NCBI GenBank assembly: GCA_025612375.1
Contig: JAAXKN010000007.1
Span: 114,109-178,108 of the forward strand
Source: Ignavibacteria bacterium
GTDB lineage: Bacteria > Bacteroidota > Ignavibacteria > Ignavibacteriales > SURF-24
DNA: 64,000 bases
Reading direction: 5' to 3'
Position numbers and translations under genes: made by a program
Shown: positions 26,920 to 35,851 of the stretch, one piece after another
How the letters are laid out: every line of letters begins with the position of its first letter
How positions within the stretch are numbered: position 1 is the first letter of the stretch
Notes under the pieces: model-generated
The model's input: only the letters and a program-made list of their open reading frames with translations
Told to the model about the DNA's origin: nothing
Databases searched by the model: none

Positions 26920-27111
26920 TTACTTACTTATCTGCCCTACCGAGTCAGGTTTCTGTATACTTTGCGGGTTTGTCTGTGTAGTCCCCTGGGTTGAAGGCCG
27001 GGCGCTGTTGTGCCTTTCTTCCATAAAGAAGATGCTCAATATCAGAACAATCCCAATAATTATGCACGAAAGCCAGGTCCAGAAAAATTTATTTCTCGTT
27101 GTATCTTCCAC
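26920..27111 (-). CDS. Small single-helix membrane protein (63 residues, GTG start)
   Basis: The GTG at 27109-27111 is preceded eight bases upstream by AAGGAGG, a near-perfect ribosome binding site, which makes this a convincing gene. The protein starts MEDTTRNKFFWTWLSC, has one membrane helix at about 10-30 and a polar tail rich in Ser, Thr, Gln and Pro (RPSTQGTTQTNPQSIQKP). No family is recognised. It is the first of two small membrane-protein genes transcribed leftward. Confidence 0.65.
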   Translation of the reverse strand: MEDTTRNKFFWTWLSCIIIGIVLILSIFFMEERHNSARPSTQGTTQTNPQSIQKPDSVGQISK

Positions 27112-27210
27112 TTGTGAATCCTCCTTAAAGAGAGTAAGCGGCTCAAATTGATTCGTATAATAATATAATATAGCAGAATTCCGGAAATATTACAGTTGGT
27201 CCTGAAAATG

Positions 27211-27243
27211 AAAAAGCCGGCCTTTTTGAAAGCCGGCTTTTAT
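27211..27243. terminator. Rho-independent terminator after the TPR-barrel gene
   Basis: AAAAGCCGGC (27212-27221) pairs perfectly with GCCGGCTTTT (27232-27241) around a ten-base loop. It lies 30 bases past the TPR-barrel stop codon and separates that operon from the small membrane-protein genes. Confidence 0.9.
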
Positions 27244-27271
27244 AAAAACTTTTTCTTCGCTTTTTAATAAA

Positions 27272-30151
27272 TCATAGGGTCCAGAAGGCCGATATGGACC
27301 CCGATAAGAAATTATATGCGGCATCGTAACGGTAAGTACCTCCTGCTGTAACTTTGCCCATGAGGCTCAGCGACTTGAATATTTTGTAATTGGCAGTACC
27401 CGAAATCTCCCTCACCAGAAAATCGTTTGCCGGAACGTAGCCCAGTTTTGCCCCAAGTGTAAGCTCCAGGTCATCACTCTTCTCAAGCATCCACTCTCCC
27501 CAGAGGCTGTGAGATTCGAAATTCCGGGGTGAGTAGTAAAAGTTGGATTTCCATGAATAGTTCGAATAGGCATATTCATAACCCGCCGTTATATCATCAT
27601 CAAAAGCCTTCCCGAGCCTCAGCTGCAGGTCGTTTCCCGCGTTTCCGTCATCAAGCGTAAGATAACTGAAGATACCTGAGAGCTTCAGCCCATGCTTGTT
27701 CTGGAAGCTTCCGTTAAACCTGTACATGTTGGCCATTATCCTGTCTATCCTCTCGCTCCTGTAGTCTATGAGGCGTGTTGAAAAGAGTATTATCCCGGCA
27801 TCTGTCCTTAAATAGTTTGCATTAAGGTTAACCTTATTTTCTTTTCCTTCCCTGCTGTATACAAGGCTTGCGTTTGAAATCCGCATATTGCGCGTACCCC
27901 TGTAGGTCATATTGCCGTAGCCGCCCGCGAGTATCAAATACTTCGACAGCCTGAGGTACAAATTACCCTCCAGGGTGGTATAATTTCTCGAGGCGGTCTT
28001 GGAGCTCAGGGTTCCTCTCATAAATGTTACGCCTGCAGAAATATAGTTAGTAAGCCCGAACTCAAGCCTTCCGCCGGAGTTCTGGAAGCTCAGATTCTGG
28101 TTATCGGAATAATAGTTAAACTGAGGCGCCAGACCTATATAGTTGGGGAAAGATGACATAAAAGAGCTGAACCCCGAAACAGGAATCCAGGAGTATCTTG
28201 GCTGAATGAGCGCTACCTGTGCCGAATCAGTAAACTTTTCCATCAGGCTGTCGTATACTTCCCTTGCCTCATCATACTGATGCATTGCCTGGTAGGAGTC
28301 GCCAAGGAGCATATTTACTTCAAAGTTGTCCGGAGCCTCCGCGGCAAGTTTCTTGAATTCAATCAAAGCATTAACGGAATCTTTTCCCCACAGGTAAGCC
28401 TTTGCCCTTCCGTATGCACCTTCAAAACTGTACTCCTCGTTCAGTGCCTGGTTATAGAGTTCAATTGCCTTCGGATAGTTTTTAACGCATGCATAAACCT
28501 CAGCGTATTCCAGGAGGAAGAGGCGGTTTACATTAGCCTTGGAATAGTACTCATCGTATTTCAGAAGAGCCTGCTCGCAGTCGTGCGACTCAACCAGTAT
28601 CTTTCTTCCCTCTTCAAGTATCTCAAAAATCTTTCTTTCCTCGGCTCTCGAAATCTCGGCAGCAAGATAGGTCTCCAGCTGTTCAACGTACTTACTCGTG
28701 GAATCTACGCCGCGGGCCAGTTCCAGATATTTTTTTGCATCTTCAAAGTTCCCCTGGTTAGTCCTTAAAGTACCGAATGCAAGAAGCGCGTCTATGTTTT
28801 CCGGCTGTTTCTGTACAACATTCAAAAGAAGCTTTTCTGCTATGTCATAGTCCTGGCTCGTCCATACTGCCAGCTGCGCTCTCAGGAGCTGATAGTCCAG
28901 GTTGTCCGGATCTTTTCCCAAAAGAAAATTAACCTGCTCTAAGGATCTTCCGAAGTCCCTGTTCCACCCGGCATATCTTGCAATTCTGAACCTGGCATCC
29001 GGGCTCTCCGAGTTTCCCGTCTGCGCAAGATAATCTTCAAGCACCTTTACCGCGCCGTCATAGTCAAAAAGACCGCTTAAGCTCTCTGCCAGGGCAAGTG
29101 CGGCTTCCTTGTCTTTTGGGTTCTTCTCCAGGCGGGCTTTATAGTCCTCAACCCTGTTTTTTATAAGCGCTTCTCTTATCGTTATAACACTGTCGTAAAG
29201 CGCCTGGAATTTTTGGTCGTCGCTGTGAGACTTGGATAAAACCTGAAGCTGCTGGTAAGCCTCTTCATACCTTTTAACTTTCACAAGCTCATCGATGAGC
29301 AGATATCTCGTCTTTTCATCCGAGGGCTTTTTCCTAACCATTCTGTAGTATCTGTCAACCGGGTATTCCTTGACCTTGGCTTTTGCTTTATGTCTGGCGG
29401 TGGTATCTGTCCATTCAAATATATAGGCTTTTCCCTTTGCCTGGTCCAGGCCGTCCTGTGCTTCCTTAAAGAAGGGTTTTATTTCAAGCGCATTTTCAAA
29501 GGCTTTAATTGCTATCTTAAACTTACCCAGCCACATCGTAAAGAATCCGTAGCGGCTCCAGAGCCTCTGGTCACCGGGATATTTTTCGGTGTAGGTTTTG
29601 AGTATCTTCTCCCCTTTTTGAATGTGGTTATTATGGGAAAGTATCTCGCTGTATCTGATGATCTCATCGGCTGAGGCTTCCGTGCGCGAGAGGAAGTGGT
29701 CGTACCAGGTCTCAGCATCATCCCAGCGCCCCAGGTTTTTCATGCACTTCCCTATTTCCAGATAGTTTACAGGGTTCTGCGGGTTTATGGCAATTTCCCT
29801 TTTGTGACCTTCTATCTTCCTGTATAATAAGGAATTCCACACGTTCTCGGCGCGCGCAAGATTCTTTTTGATTTCGGAGTTGTTGGGGCTGATCATGAGG
29901 GCGCGCTTGTAATCCAGAACCGCATCGCCGTACTGCCCTCTTTTCTCGAAGCAGAAGCCTCTTAAGTTTAATCCGTCGGACAAATGCGGGTATGCAGCTA
30001 TGTATTTATTAAGAAGATCAATTGCCTCGCCGAAGTTCCCGGCCTGAATCTGCTTCATTGCTTCCGACCTTAAGGCCGTCTGCCCGGTTTGAGCTGATAA
30101 GGCAGTGAAGGCTGAAAACAGAAAAAATGCAAGAATAAGGATTTTTTTCAT
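27272..30151 (-). CDS. TPR-rich outer-membrane beta-barrel protein (BcsC/YaiO-like polysaccharide exporter)
   Basis: This 959-residue protein has a signal peptide (MKKILILAFFLFSAFTALSA), about 600 residues of tetratricopeptide repeats, and a C-terminal beta-barrel of about 300 residues from near 650, ending in a typical aromatic SISAFWTL. The plan matches BcsC, PelB and PgaA, in which a periplasmic TPR scaffold feeds an exopolysaccharide pore. The barrel phrase YYSPRNFESHSLW resembles the YFSPQ phrase of BcsC-type barrels, and YaiO-type barrels are an alternative. Its start overlaps the KaiC-like stop by one base (TGATG), so the two are translationally coupled. No glycosyltransferase gene is in the window. 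The export role is inference. Confidence 0.8.
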   Translation of the reverse strand: MKKILILAFFLFSAFTALSAQTGQTALRSEAMKQIQAGNFGEAIDLLNKYIAAYPHLSDGLNLRGFCFEKRGQYGDAVLDYKRALMISPNNSEIKKNLARAENVWNSLLYRKIEGHKREIAINPQNPVNYLEIGKCMKNLGRWDDAETWYDHFLSRTEASADEIIRYSEILSHNNHIQKGEKILKTYTEKYPGDQRLWSRYGFFTMWLGKFKIAIKAFENALEIKPFFKEAQDGLDQAKGKAYIFEWTDTTARHKAKAKVKEYPVDRYYRMVRKKPSDEKTRYLLIDELVKVKRYEEAYQQLQVLSKSHSDDQKFQALYDSVITIREALIKNRVEDYKARLEKNPKDKEAALALAESLSGLFDYDGAVKVLEDYLAQTGNSESPDARFRIARYAGWNRDFGRSLEQVNFLLGKDPDNLDYQLLRAQLAVWTSQDYDIAEKLLLNVVQKQPENIDALLAFGTLRTNQGNFEDAKKYLELARGVDSTSKYVEQLETYLAAEISRAEERKIFEILEEGRKILVESHDCEQALLKYDEYYSKANVNRLFLLEYAEVYACVKNYPKAIELYNQALNEEYSFEGAYGRAKAYLWGKDSVNALIEFKKLAAEAPDNFEVNMLLGDSYQAMHQYDEAREVYDSLMEKFTDSAQVALIQPRYSWIPVSGFSSFMSSFPNYIGLAPQFNYYSDNQNLSFQNSGGRLEFGLTNYISAGVTFMRGTLSSKTASRNYTTLEGNLYLRLSKYLILAGGYGNMTYRGTRNMRISNASLVYSREGKENKVNLNANYLRTDAGIILFSTRLIDYRSERIDRIMANMYRFNGSFQNKHGLKLSGIFSYLTLDDGNAGNDLQLRLGKAFDDDITAGYEYAYSNYSWKSNFYYSPRNFESHSLWGEWMLEKSDDLELTLGAKLGYVPANDFLVREISGTANYKIFKSLSLMGKVTAGGTYRYDAAYNFLSGSISAFWTL

Positions 30152-31428
30152 CAGTTCGGGTTATACCTGTTAAATGAATCGTTATTTTTATCACTCCTGA
30201 ACTCTTCACCAAGCACGAACTTCATTATTGCTTCAGCATTTTCAACACTTTCGTCAATTTCAACTGAAAGAACTGAAATGTACTGCTGTACAGCTTTCAT
30301 ATAGTTTGGATCGCCCGATGGGAAATTGGCCTGAATCTTTGCTACAAGCCCGGACAGGCTTTTTTTATCACTCCTAATAAGAAGTACGATAACTTTATTC
30401 TCGTAGACGCAGATCTTGTCTTTCTTGTCCGTAGCAAGACGCACGGCGTTCTGGAGCTGATTTATCGTAAGAAGCCTCTCACGCTCGGCCTGGGCGTCAA
30501 GCTTAAACGATATGAGAGAGAATACCTGCCCTGTACTCTTGTATAATGCAATCTGGTTGTTCAGAAGAAGCAGAAAATCGTTATACTCATAAAAATTTGA
30601 AAAGGTGTAGGGCTCCTGGTATGTTTCAAAATTTGAAAGCGACTGGTAGCGGCCTTCTGCAGCCGGCTTTAGTTCTGCCTGCGGAGCAGGAGAAAACTCT
30701 GCCTGCGGCCATGCGGGCTTGAAATCCGTTACTATTCCCTTGTAAGGCTCAATTGAATAATTTGCCGTAAACTGCCCTTCGGTGTGCCCTATGTTTGGCG
30801 TAATTGTCATCTTCCCGCTCTGCGACTTGTTCTCGCCCGGAATAATCTTCTTCTGGAGATAAATTGTAGCCGTAACGTGCTGAACCAGTTCGTCTACAAT
30901 CGACTGGGCAACCGGCGTTGCAGGCTCGCCTATTGTAAAAAGGCTTGTTACGTCCCTCTGCTCTATGTTCTCAAGCGTCTCAAGGAACGACTCCCTTAAA
31001 AGGTTCAGATTGCTGAAACCGATATATGGCGTAAGCTCATCAAATATTATTCTCTTCGGAGCAAACTGCTCTACAACCGTAACTATATCCTTTAAGTACT
31101 CAATTAAATATTCATCCGGGTCACGCAGGTCATACAAATCAGCCGGCGGGGTTACACGTACAACAACAATAAGATTCTGATTCATATAAGTCTGAATGTC
31201 AAAATCTATGGATGCTGCATGTATCATCAGGTCCTTCGGCCTCATGTTCGTAAAATACAGGCACACTTCCTTCTGCCTTGCCGACTGCATTGCATACTGC
31301 AGGCCTAAAAGCGTACGCCCGGACTTCTTCGGGCCTACAAGTAAATATGTCCCCCCTTTGTAAAATCCACCCCAGGCCTGATCAATAAGGGGTAACCCGG
31401 TTTGTACTAATTGTATGTTTCTTTTCAT
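30151..31428 (-). CDS. KaiC-like RecA-fold ATPase with C-terminal GGDEF-like region
   Basis: This 425-residue soluble protein opens with a KaiC/RAD55-type domain (about 3-235): LPLIDQAWGGFYKGGTYLLV, then the nucleotide loop GPKKSGRT (32-39) in which Arg38 stands where Walker A has Lys, and a Walker B-like KRIIFDEL. The C-terminal 130 residues (FSLISFKLDAQAE, KKDKICVYENKVIVLLI) look like a degenerate GGDEF fold without catalytic motif, which is a weak inference. The stop codon overlaps the start of the TPR-barrel gene by one base. It may be a regulator of the polysaccharide machinery. No kaiA or kaiB gene is present, so it is not a clock system. Confidence 0.75.
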   Translation of the reverse strand: MKRNIQLVQTGLPLIDQAWGGFYKGGTYLLVGPKKSGRTLLGLQYAMQSARQKEVCLYFTNMRPKDLMIHAASIDFDIQTYMNQNLIVVVRVTPPADLYDLRDPDEYLIEYLKDIVTVVEQFAPKRIIFDELTPYIGFSNLNLLRESFLETLENIEQRDVTSLFTIGEPATPVAQSIVDELVQHVTATIYLQKKIIPGENKSQSGKMTITPNIGHTEGQFTANYSIEPYKGIVTDFKPAWPQAEFSPAPQAELKPAAEGRYQSLSNFETYQEPYTFSNFYEYNDFLLLLNNQIALYKSTGQVFSLISFKLDAQAERERLLTINQLQNAVRLATDKKDKICVYENKVIVLLIRSDKKSLSGLVAKIQANFPSGDPNYMKAVQQYISVLSVEIDESVENAEAIMKFVLGEEFRSDKNNDSFNRYNPN

Positions 31429-31561
31429 ATGTCGCTCGTTTTTTAATATTATGCAAATTTTATGCCGTTAAATGGTCACTATTTCCTAATATAATACCTC
31501 ATGATACCATTGTCATTGGCTCAAATTGAGAAACATTTTTTAACTGTGTCATTTTAAAACA

Positions 31562-33265
31562 CTACTTCCCGGCAAAGTAACCGATCAAAAATAATGCTGT
31601 GGCATTAGTTGAAATTGATGGCTCATTTGTCACATAATCCTCTCTCATATCCTGGTAGACCGAGCTTTCTGTCTGAAACTCTTTAAATGGATCCTTTTCG
31701 TTTGTTTTAATTTTATAACCCTCCAGCTTTTTCCTGCTTATGGGCCCTGCTGCTACAGCGCCCGGAAGATAGCCTTTCCTTAAATACCCCACCTGGGAGT
31801 GGAAATTCCTTGAGAAAACTTTCCCGATGTTATATATAAAACTGATTCCCCACTGATTTTTCCCAAGCATGTAATCACGCTGAAATATCATTAAGGAATC
31901 AAAATCACTCTTACCCGTAAGGCGCCGCCACAGAATTGCCTGCAGCCCCGCCCCCATAAGGGCATTATTTGAACCCCAGCTGTCTGAAGCCGCCTGCCCA
32001 AAAATACTCTTATTTTTTAAATCATTAAAGTTCTTCAGGTTATAAAATAAATAATCTTTTACCACAGGCTCGTATTTTGCAATTTTATAATCTGCAAGAG
32101 AGTTAATATCACCATAGCTCCACCAGTAATCCGATTTGGCCTCATTTGCATAACTGACCGCCTCTTTGAGGTATCTTTCATCCTTTGTGGCCTCAAAGAG
32201 CTCAAGAGCACCTAAGGCCATCTTGCCCCGCGATTTTGAATCCAGGTACATCCCGGTCCCGCTTTTATCAACTTCCGGCATTCCGGAAGCCATTTTGTAG
32301 CTCCTTAAAGCCTCCGCAAGACACTTATCTGCAAACTCATCATAGTGCAGCTTTTCTTTCCATATCCTTGAGGCCAGTGCCATAACGGCGCTGTATATTC
32401 CAATTGTATTCTTCCCGCCACCAATAAATGCCGGGCGGTCAAAAGTCAGTTTGTCCTCTTCCGGCATCCTCCAGCCCTGCTCGTGATCCCTTAAATCCTG
32501 TACCTGAATGATAAATTTGCCGTTTGACAGGTGCGACCTTAAAAGCCAGTCCAGCCCGACTTTTGCTTCTTCCAGTATATCGGGAACACCGTTACTATTG
32601 CCGTCAAAACCGAACATTACAGGATCAAATTCATATGAAAAAAGCAGCATATACGTGGAAAAAGCCGTCGTGTTAAAGAACTTGACGTAATCCCCCGCAT
32701 CGTGCCATCCCCCTGTAACATCCTGAGTCCCTGACAATGGAGACACTCCCGACATCAGGCTGCCCGAGACCAGTCTTGTTGCATCGGCTATATGACACAC
32801 CCCGTGCAGAAAAGGATCGGTATAACCGCATCTTTGGACCTTAAAGAACAGTAGAAGTGAATCTGCTATTCCGTTATAAACGTTTCTTCCGATTGAAAAC
32901 GGCAGTGACGCTGCACTGCCGCATTTGATCATGTATTCACCAGGGGTTCTAAAATCTGAAAAATCTATTCCATAAATGTTCCGGAATTTCCCTTCCCCTT
33001 TCAGGCCATTATTCAAATACCCTTTATAAACAGCATCTTTACCCCGGACTGAATAAATCAAAAACTCACGCCCTTTAATATCGCCCTCCGACATTACGGC
33101 TGCGGTCTTTATATCCCCGGGCAGAAATCCCACCTGGTTTACACGTATAAAGACATTTTCTGCTGAATTTATATAAACAAAGGGTACTGCCAGCAGCAGG
33201 AAAAAACTAATATTTATTTGGAATTTAACTCTCTGACGTGAAAAGCTATTAAGAATCCAGCTCAT
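31562..33265 (-). CDS. Glycoside hydrolase family 9 endoglucanase
   Basis: This exported enzyme of about 567 residues should cleave beta-1,4-glucans. After a signal region (FQINISFFLLLAVPFVYIN) comes an immunoglobulin-like CelD N-terminal domain (VFIRVNQVGFLPGDIKTA) and a GH9 catalytic domain. The domain shows GGWHDAGDYVKF with the catalytic aspartates, the HSQVGYLRKGYLPGAV loop and the C-terminal TNEPSISTNA, where Glu is the proton donor. The frame reaches a TTG at 33304 but the ATG at 33263-33265 is a more likely start. It lies 133 bases before the KaiC-like gene on the same strand with no terminator between, so it may belong to the same unit, as BcsZ does in cellulose operons. Confidence 0.88.
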   Translation of the reverse strand: MSWILNSFSRQRVKFQINISFFLLLAVPFVYINSAENVFIRVNQVGFLPGDIKTAAVMSEGDIKGREFLIYSVRGKDAVYKGYLNNGLKGEGKFRNIYGIDFSDFRTPGEYMIKCGSAASLPFSIGRNVYNGIADSLLLFFKVQRCGYTDPFLHGVCHIADATRLVSGSLMSGVSPLSGTQDVTGGWHDAGDYVKFFNTTAFSTYMLLFSYEFDPVMFGFDGNSNGVPDILEEAKVGLDWLLRSHLSNGKFIIQVQDLRDHEQGWRMPEEDKLTFDRPAFIGGGKNTIGIYSAVMALASRIWKEKLHYDEFADKCLAEALRSYKMASGMPEVDKSGTGMYLDSKSRGKMALGALELFEATKDERYLKEAVSYANEAKSDYWWSYGDINSLADYKIAKYEPVVKDYLFYNLKNFNDLKNKSIFGQAASDSWGSNNALMGAGLQAILWRRLTGKSDFDSLMIFQRDYMLGKNQWGISFIYNIGKVFSRNFHSQVGYLRKGYLPGAVAAGPISRKKLEGYKIKTNEKDPFKEFQTESSVYQDMREDYVTNEPSISTNATALFLIGYFAGK

Positions 33266-33475
33266 AATTGTCTCTAAAATAAGATAAAGAATGATTTGTA
33301 TCAATTAAGTGACTCTTGTCAACGTAAACCTTCATCTTAAACTTTCATAGTCCCGCTTACTGAAGGCAAGTCAGCTTATCCCCAAATTAATACCCTCAAT
33401 TTCATTGTAATATAAATGAAAATCGTCGATAATCTTTTAGAAATTAAATATTAATTCCGGAAATCAGGATAAAAA

Positions 33476-33703
33476 ATGACAATTAACCCATTAGAAGATC
33501 TGATCAGCAAAGATATTTTCGAACTTTTAAGCAAAGAAGGCCTCTTGAACAAGAAAAAGGTCAGGGAATACCAGATTATAGCAAAATACCGTCAGCTAAA
33601 ATCAATGGATGTTTCAACTCAGGCAGCAATGGCCATGCTTTTAGAGGAGTACCCTGACCTCTGCTTTGAAACAATTAATAAACTCATCTATTACAAGTAC
33701 TAG
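33476..33703 (+). CDS. Small hypothetical protein (75 residues)
   Basis: I do not recognise the family. The ATG has AGGA seven bases upstream. The protein is soluble, strongly helical and charged: it begins MTINPLEDLISKDIFELLSK, continues with a lysine-rich turn (LNKKKVREYQIIAKY) and ends in EEYPDLCFETINKLIYYKY. It is the only rightward gene between two leftward operons. Its predicted helices and size would suit a small DNA-binding or adaptor protein, but there is no motif to support this. Confidence 0.55.
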   Translation: MTINPLEDLISKDIFELLSKEGLLNKKKVREYQIIAKYRQLKSMDVSTQAAMAMLLEEYPDLCFETINKLIYYKY

Positions 33704-33725
33704 ATACCAGGATAGAGGAAAGGGA

Positions 33726-34796
33726 TCAATATACATCAAGTCCGGCACGTTCAAGAATTTCTGCCGCCCTGATGCTTTCAGACTCGGATTCAAAGGCTAT
33801 CTGGAATGTTCCCCCGGTCCCCTCGCGAAACTTAAGCAGTTCTATATCCTTAATATTAATTGACTCCTGGAATAATGCCGAAGAAATCCGGCTTATTGAG
33901 CCCGGTTCATCTTTAATAAATACGGAAATATAAAATAAGGGGGTAATGAACCCCTTGTTGACCTTGGGTATCCTTTCCCTGCTTTCACGTGATGAATTAA
34001 ACAAAGCTTCGAGAGCCTCCGGGTTCCCGCGGCTTATCTCATCTTTCATGCTGCTTACTTCGCCAATAAAAAGCTCAAGTGCGGATATTATCTCACGCTT
34101 GTTAAACCTGATAACATCTTTCCATATGTTAAAACTGCTTGAAGCGATGCGCGTCATGTCGCGGAAGCCCCCGGCAGCAAAATCGAGGTTGTTCACCCCG
34201 TCTGAATTCCTGGCTACAGTATTTACCAGCGCCACAGATAAAAGCTGCGGCAGATGGCTTACGCTGGCAACAACCTTGTCGTGCACATATGGATCCAGAT
34301 AAACCGGCCTGGCTCCCAGAATGGAAAGTATTCCAAGAAATTTATTTATATAAGGACTTTCCTTACCTGAGGCAGATACAATATAGACGGCATTTTCAAA
34401 AAGCAGTGGATCGGAATTCTGAAAACCCCCTTTTTCCTTACCCGTCATCGGGTGCCCGCCAATGTATGTACCTTTGCTCTTAAGGGATTTCCAGGAGTCC
34501 TCAAACTTCCCTTTTACACCGCATACGTCGGTAATAAGTGTGCCTTCATTAAGCCCTGGGGCAAGAGCTTCAAAAGCCTTCAGCGACTCATCAACAGGAA
34601 GGCAGAGAAAGATAACTTCACTTTTTATGGCCTCTTCCGGAGACTTAAGTTTCGCATCTATTACTTTTTCTTCCAAAGCTTTCTCTAAGACCTCATCACG
34701 GTCCCAGGCGCTGATAGAAAAATCTTCAGCGCTTTTCCTAAGGGATTTAGCGATGGATCCCCCGATTAAACCGAGTCCTATTATTGAAATTTCCAG
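33726..34796 (-). CDS. tyrA: Prephenate dehydrogenase with C-terminal ACT domain, apparent CTG start
   Basis: This 356-residue enzyme converts prephenate to 4-hydroxyphenylpyruvate for tyrosine synthesis. The NAD-binding segment ISIIGLGLIGGSIAKSL lies upstream of the first ATG (34676), so the gene must start earlier. The frame runs back to a stop at about 34817 without ATG, GTG or TTG; a CTG at 34794-34796 gives the expected opening (M/L)EISIIGLG. The catalytic body has GGHPMTGKEKGGF and SHLPQLLSVAL, and the last 75 residues form an ACT domain (VFIKDEPGSISRISSAL) that probably senses tyrosine. It follows aroF by 29 bases. No strong ribosome binding site is seen before the CTG, so the start may have been altered or is coupled to aroF. 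Confidence 0.85.
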   Translation of the reverse strand: MEISIIGLGLIGGSIAKSLRKSAEDFSISAWDRDEVLEKALEEKVIDAKLKSPEEAIKSEVIFLCLPVDESLKAFEALAPGLNEGTLITDVCGVKGKFEDSWKSLKSKGTYIGGHPMTGKEKGGFQNSDPLLFENAVYIVSASGKESPYINKFLGILSILGARPVYLDPYVHDKVVASVSHLPQLLSVALVNTVARNSDGVNNLDFAAGGFRDMTRIASSSFNIWKDVIRFNKREIISALELFIGEVSSMKDEISRGNPEALEALFNSSRESRERIPKVNKGFITPLFYISVFIKDEPGSISRISSALFQESINIKDIELLKFREGTGGTFQIAFESESESIRAAEILERAGLDVY

Positions 34797-34825
34797 TTTT
34801 CTACCGCTTCTAAAAAGTTGTTAAA

Positions 34826-35851
34826 TTATATGGTTCTTCCTATTGCCTGCGCAATTGCCTTGAGCTCCAGCATCATCCTTTCATACTGCTCTGGGTATAA
34901 GGACTGAGGTCCGTCTGAAAGGGCTTTTTCAGGATTGTTATGTATTTCCACCATAATTGCATCAGCCCCGGCGGCAACTGCTGCCCTGGCCATAGGAATT
35001 ACCTGGTCCCTGTAGCCCGTTGCATGCGAGGGGTCTGCAATTACAGGCAGATGGCTCTTTTTATGCACAACGGGAATTGCTGAAAGGTCAAACGTGTTCC
35101 TGGTGTATGTCTCAAATGTCCTTATTCCCCTTTCGCAAAGGATCACATCCCTGTTTCCGTTGGCAAGTATGTATTCGGCAGACATCATCCATTCTTCTAT
35201 AGTTGCGGCAAGCCCTCTTTTTAACATGATAGGCTTTGTGGATTTTCCAAGCTCCTTTAAGAAAGGATAGTTCTGCATGTTGCGGGCACCAACCTGAAGA
35301 ATATCTGCGTACTCCTCAATTAAAGCTATCTGTTCGATCTGCATTACTTCTGTTACAACCAGGAGGTTATTCTTGTCTGCCGCCTTCCTCATCATCTTCA
35401 GGCCATCTTCACCCAGCCCCTGGAATGAATACGGGGAAGTCCTCGGCTTAAAGGCGCCGCCTCTTAAGATCTTGCCGCCATGCTTTGCCACAGTCTCAGC
35501 AAGGCTGAATATCTGGTCCTCGTTTTCAACCGAACAGGGGCCTGCCATAACCACTATTTCATTGCCCCCGATCTTTACCCCTTTTACGTCTATGACCGTA
35601 TTTTCCTTCTTAAAGCTCCGGCTTGCAAGCTTGAATGGCTCAGTAATTCTATATACTTCATGAACCCCGTCAAGGACCTTTACTTTTCTTACGTCAAAAT
35701 CGGGTTTTACGCCTATTGCACCGAGCACAATCTGCTCAATACCCGTTGATTTATGAACATCAAAACCAAAATCCACCAGGTGCCTGATGATCTCTTCAAT
35801 TTGCTGTTCTGTTACATTTTTTTCTAAGACTACTACCACGGCTAACTCCAT
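34826..35851 (-). CDS. aroF: 3-deoxy-7-phosphoheptulonate (DAHP) synthase, type I-beta with N-terminal regulatory domain
   Basis: This 341-residue enzyme joins phosphoenolpyruvate and erythrose 4-phosphate in the first step of aromatic amino acid synthesis. The first 70 residues are a ferredoxin-like regulatory domain (MELAVVVVLEKNVTEQQIEE), as in the Thermotoga and Bacillus type. The barrel shows VMAGPCSVEN, GGAFKPRTSPYSFQGLG, ILQVGARNMQN and VIADPSHATG, which carry the metal and substrate ligands. Its ATG overlaps the stop of the DUF1684 gene by one base, and tyrA follows. Feedback inhibition through the N-terminal domain is likely by homology. Confidence 0.93.
   Translation of the reverse strand: MELAVVVVLEKNVTEQQIEEIIRHLVDFGFDVHKSTGIEQIVLGAIGVKPDFDVRKVKVLDGVHEVYRITEPFKLASRSFKKENTVIDVKGVKIGGNEIVVMAGPCSVENEDQIFSLAETVAKHGGKILRGGAFKPRTSPYSFQGLGEDGLKMMRKAADKNNLLVVTEVMQIEQIALIEEYADILQVGARNMQNYPFLKELGKSTKPIMLKRGLAATIEEWMMSAEYILANGNRDVILCERGIRTFETYTRNTFDLSAIPVVHKKSHLPVIADPSHATGYRDQVIPMARAAVAAGADAIMVEIHNNPEKALSDGPQSLYPEQYERMMLELKAIAQAIGRTI

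Noticed and set aside
30151..31428. A circadian KaiABC clock
   Set aside because: There is only one KaiC-like domain with an altered Walker A and no kaiA or kaiB; the coupling is to an outer-membrane protein gene.
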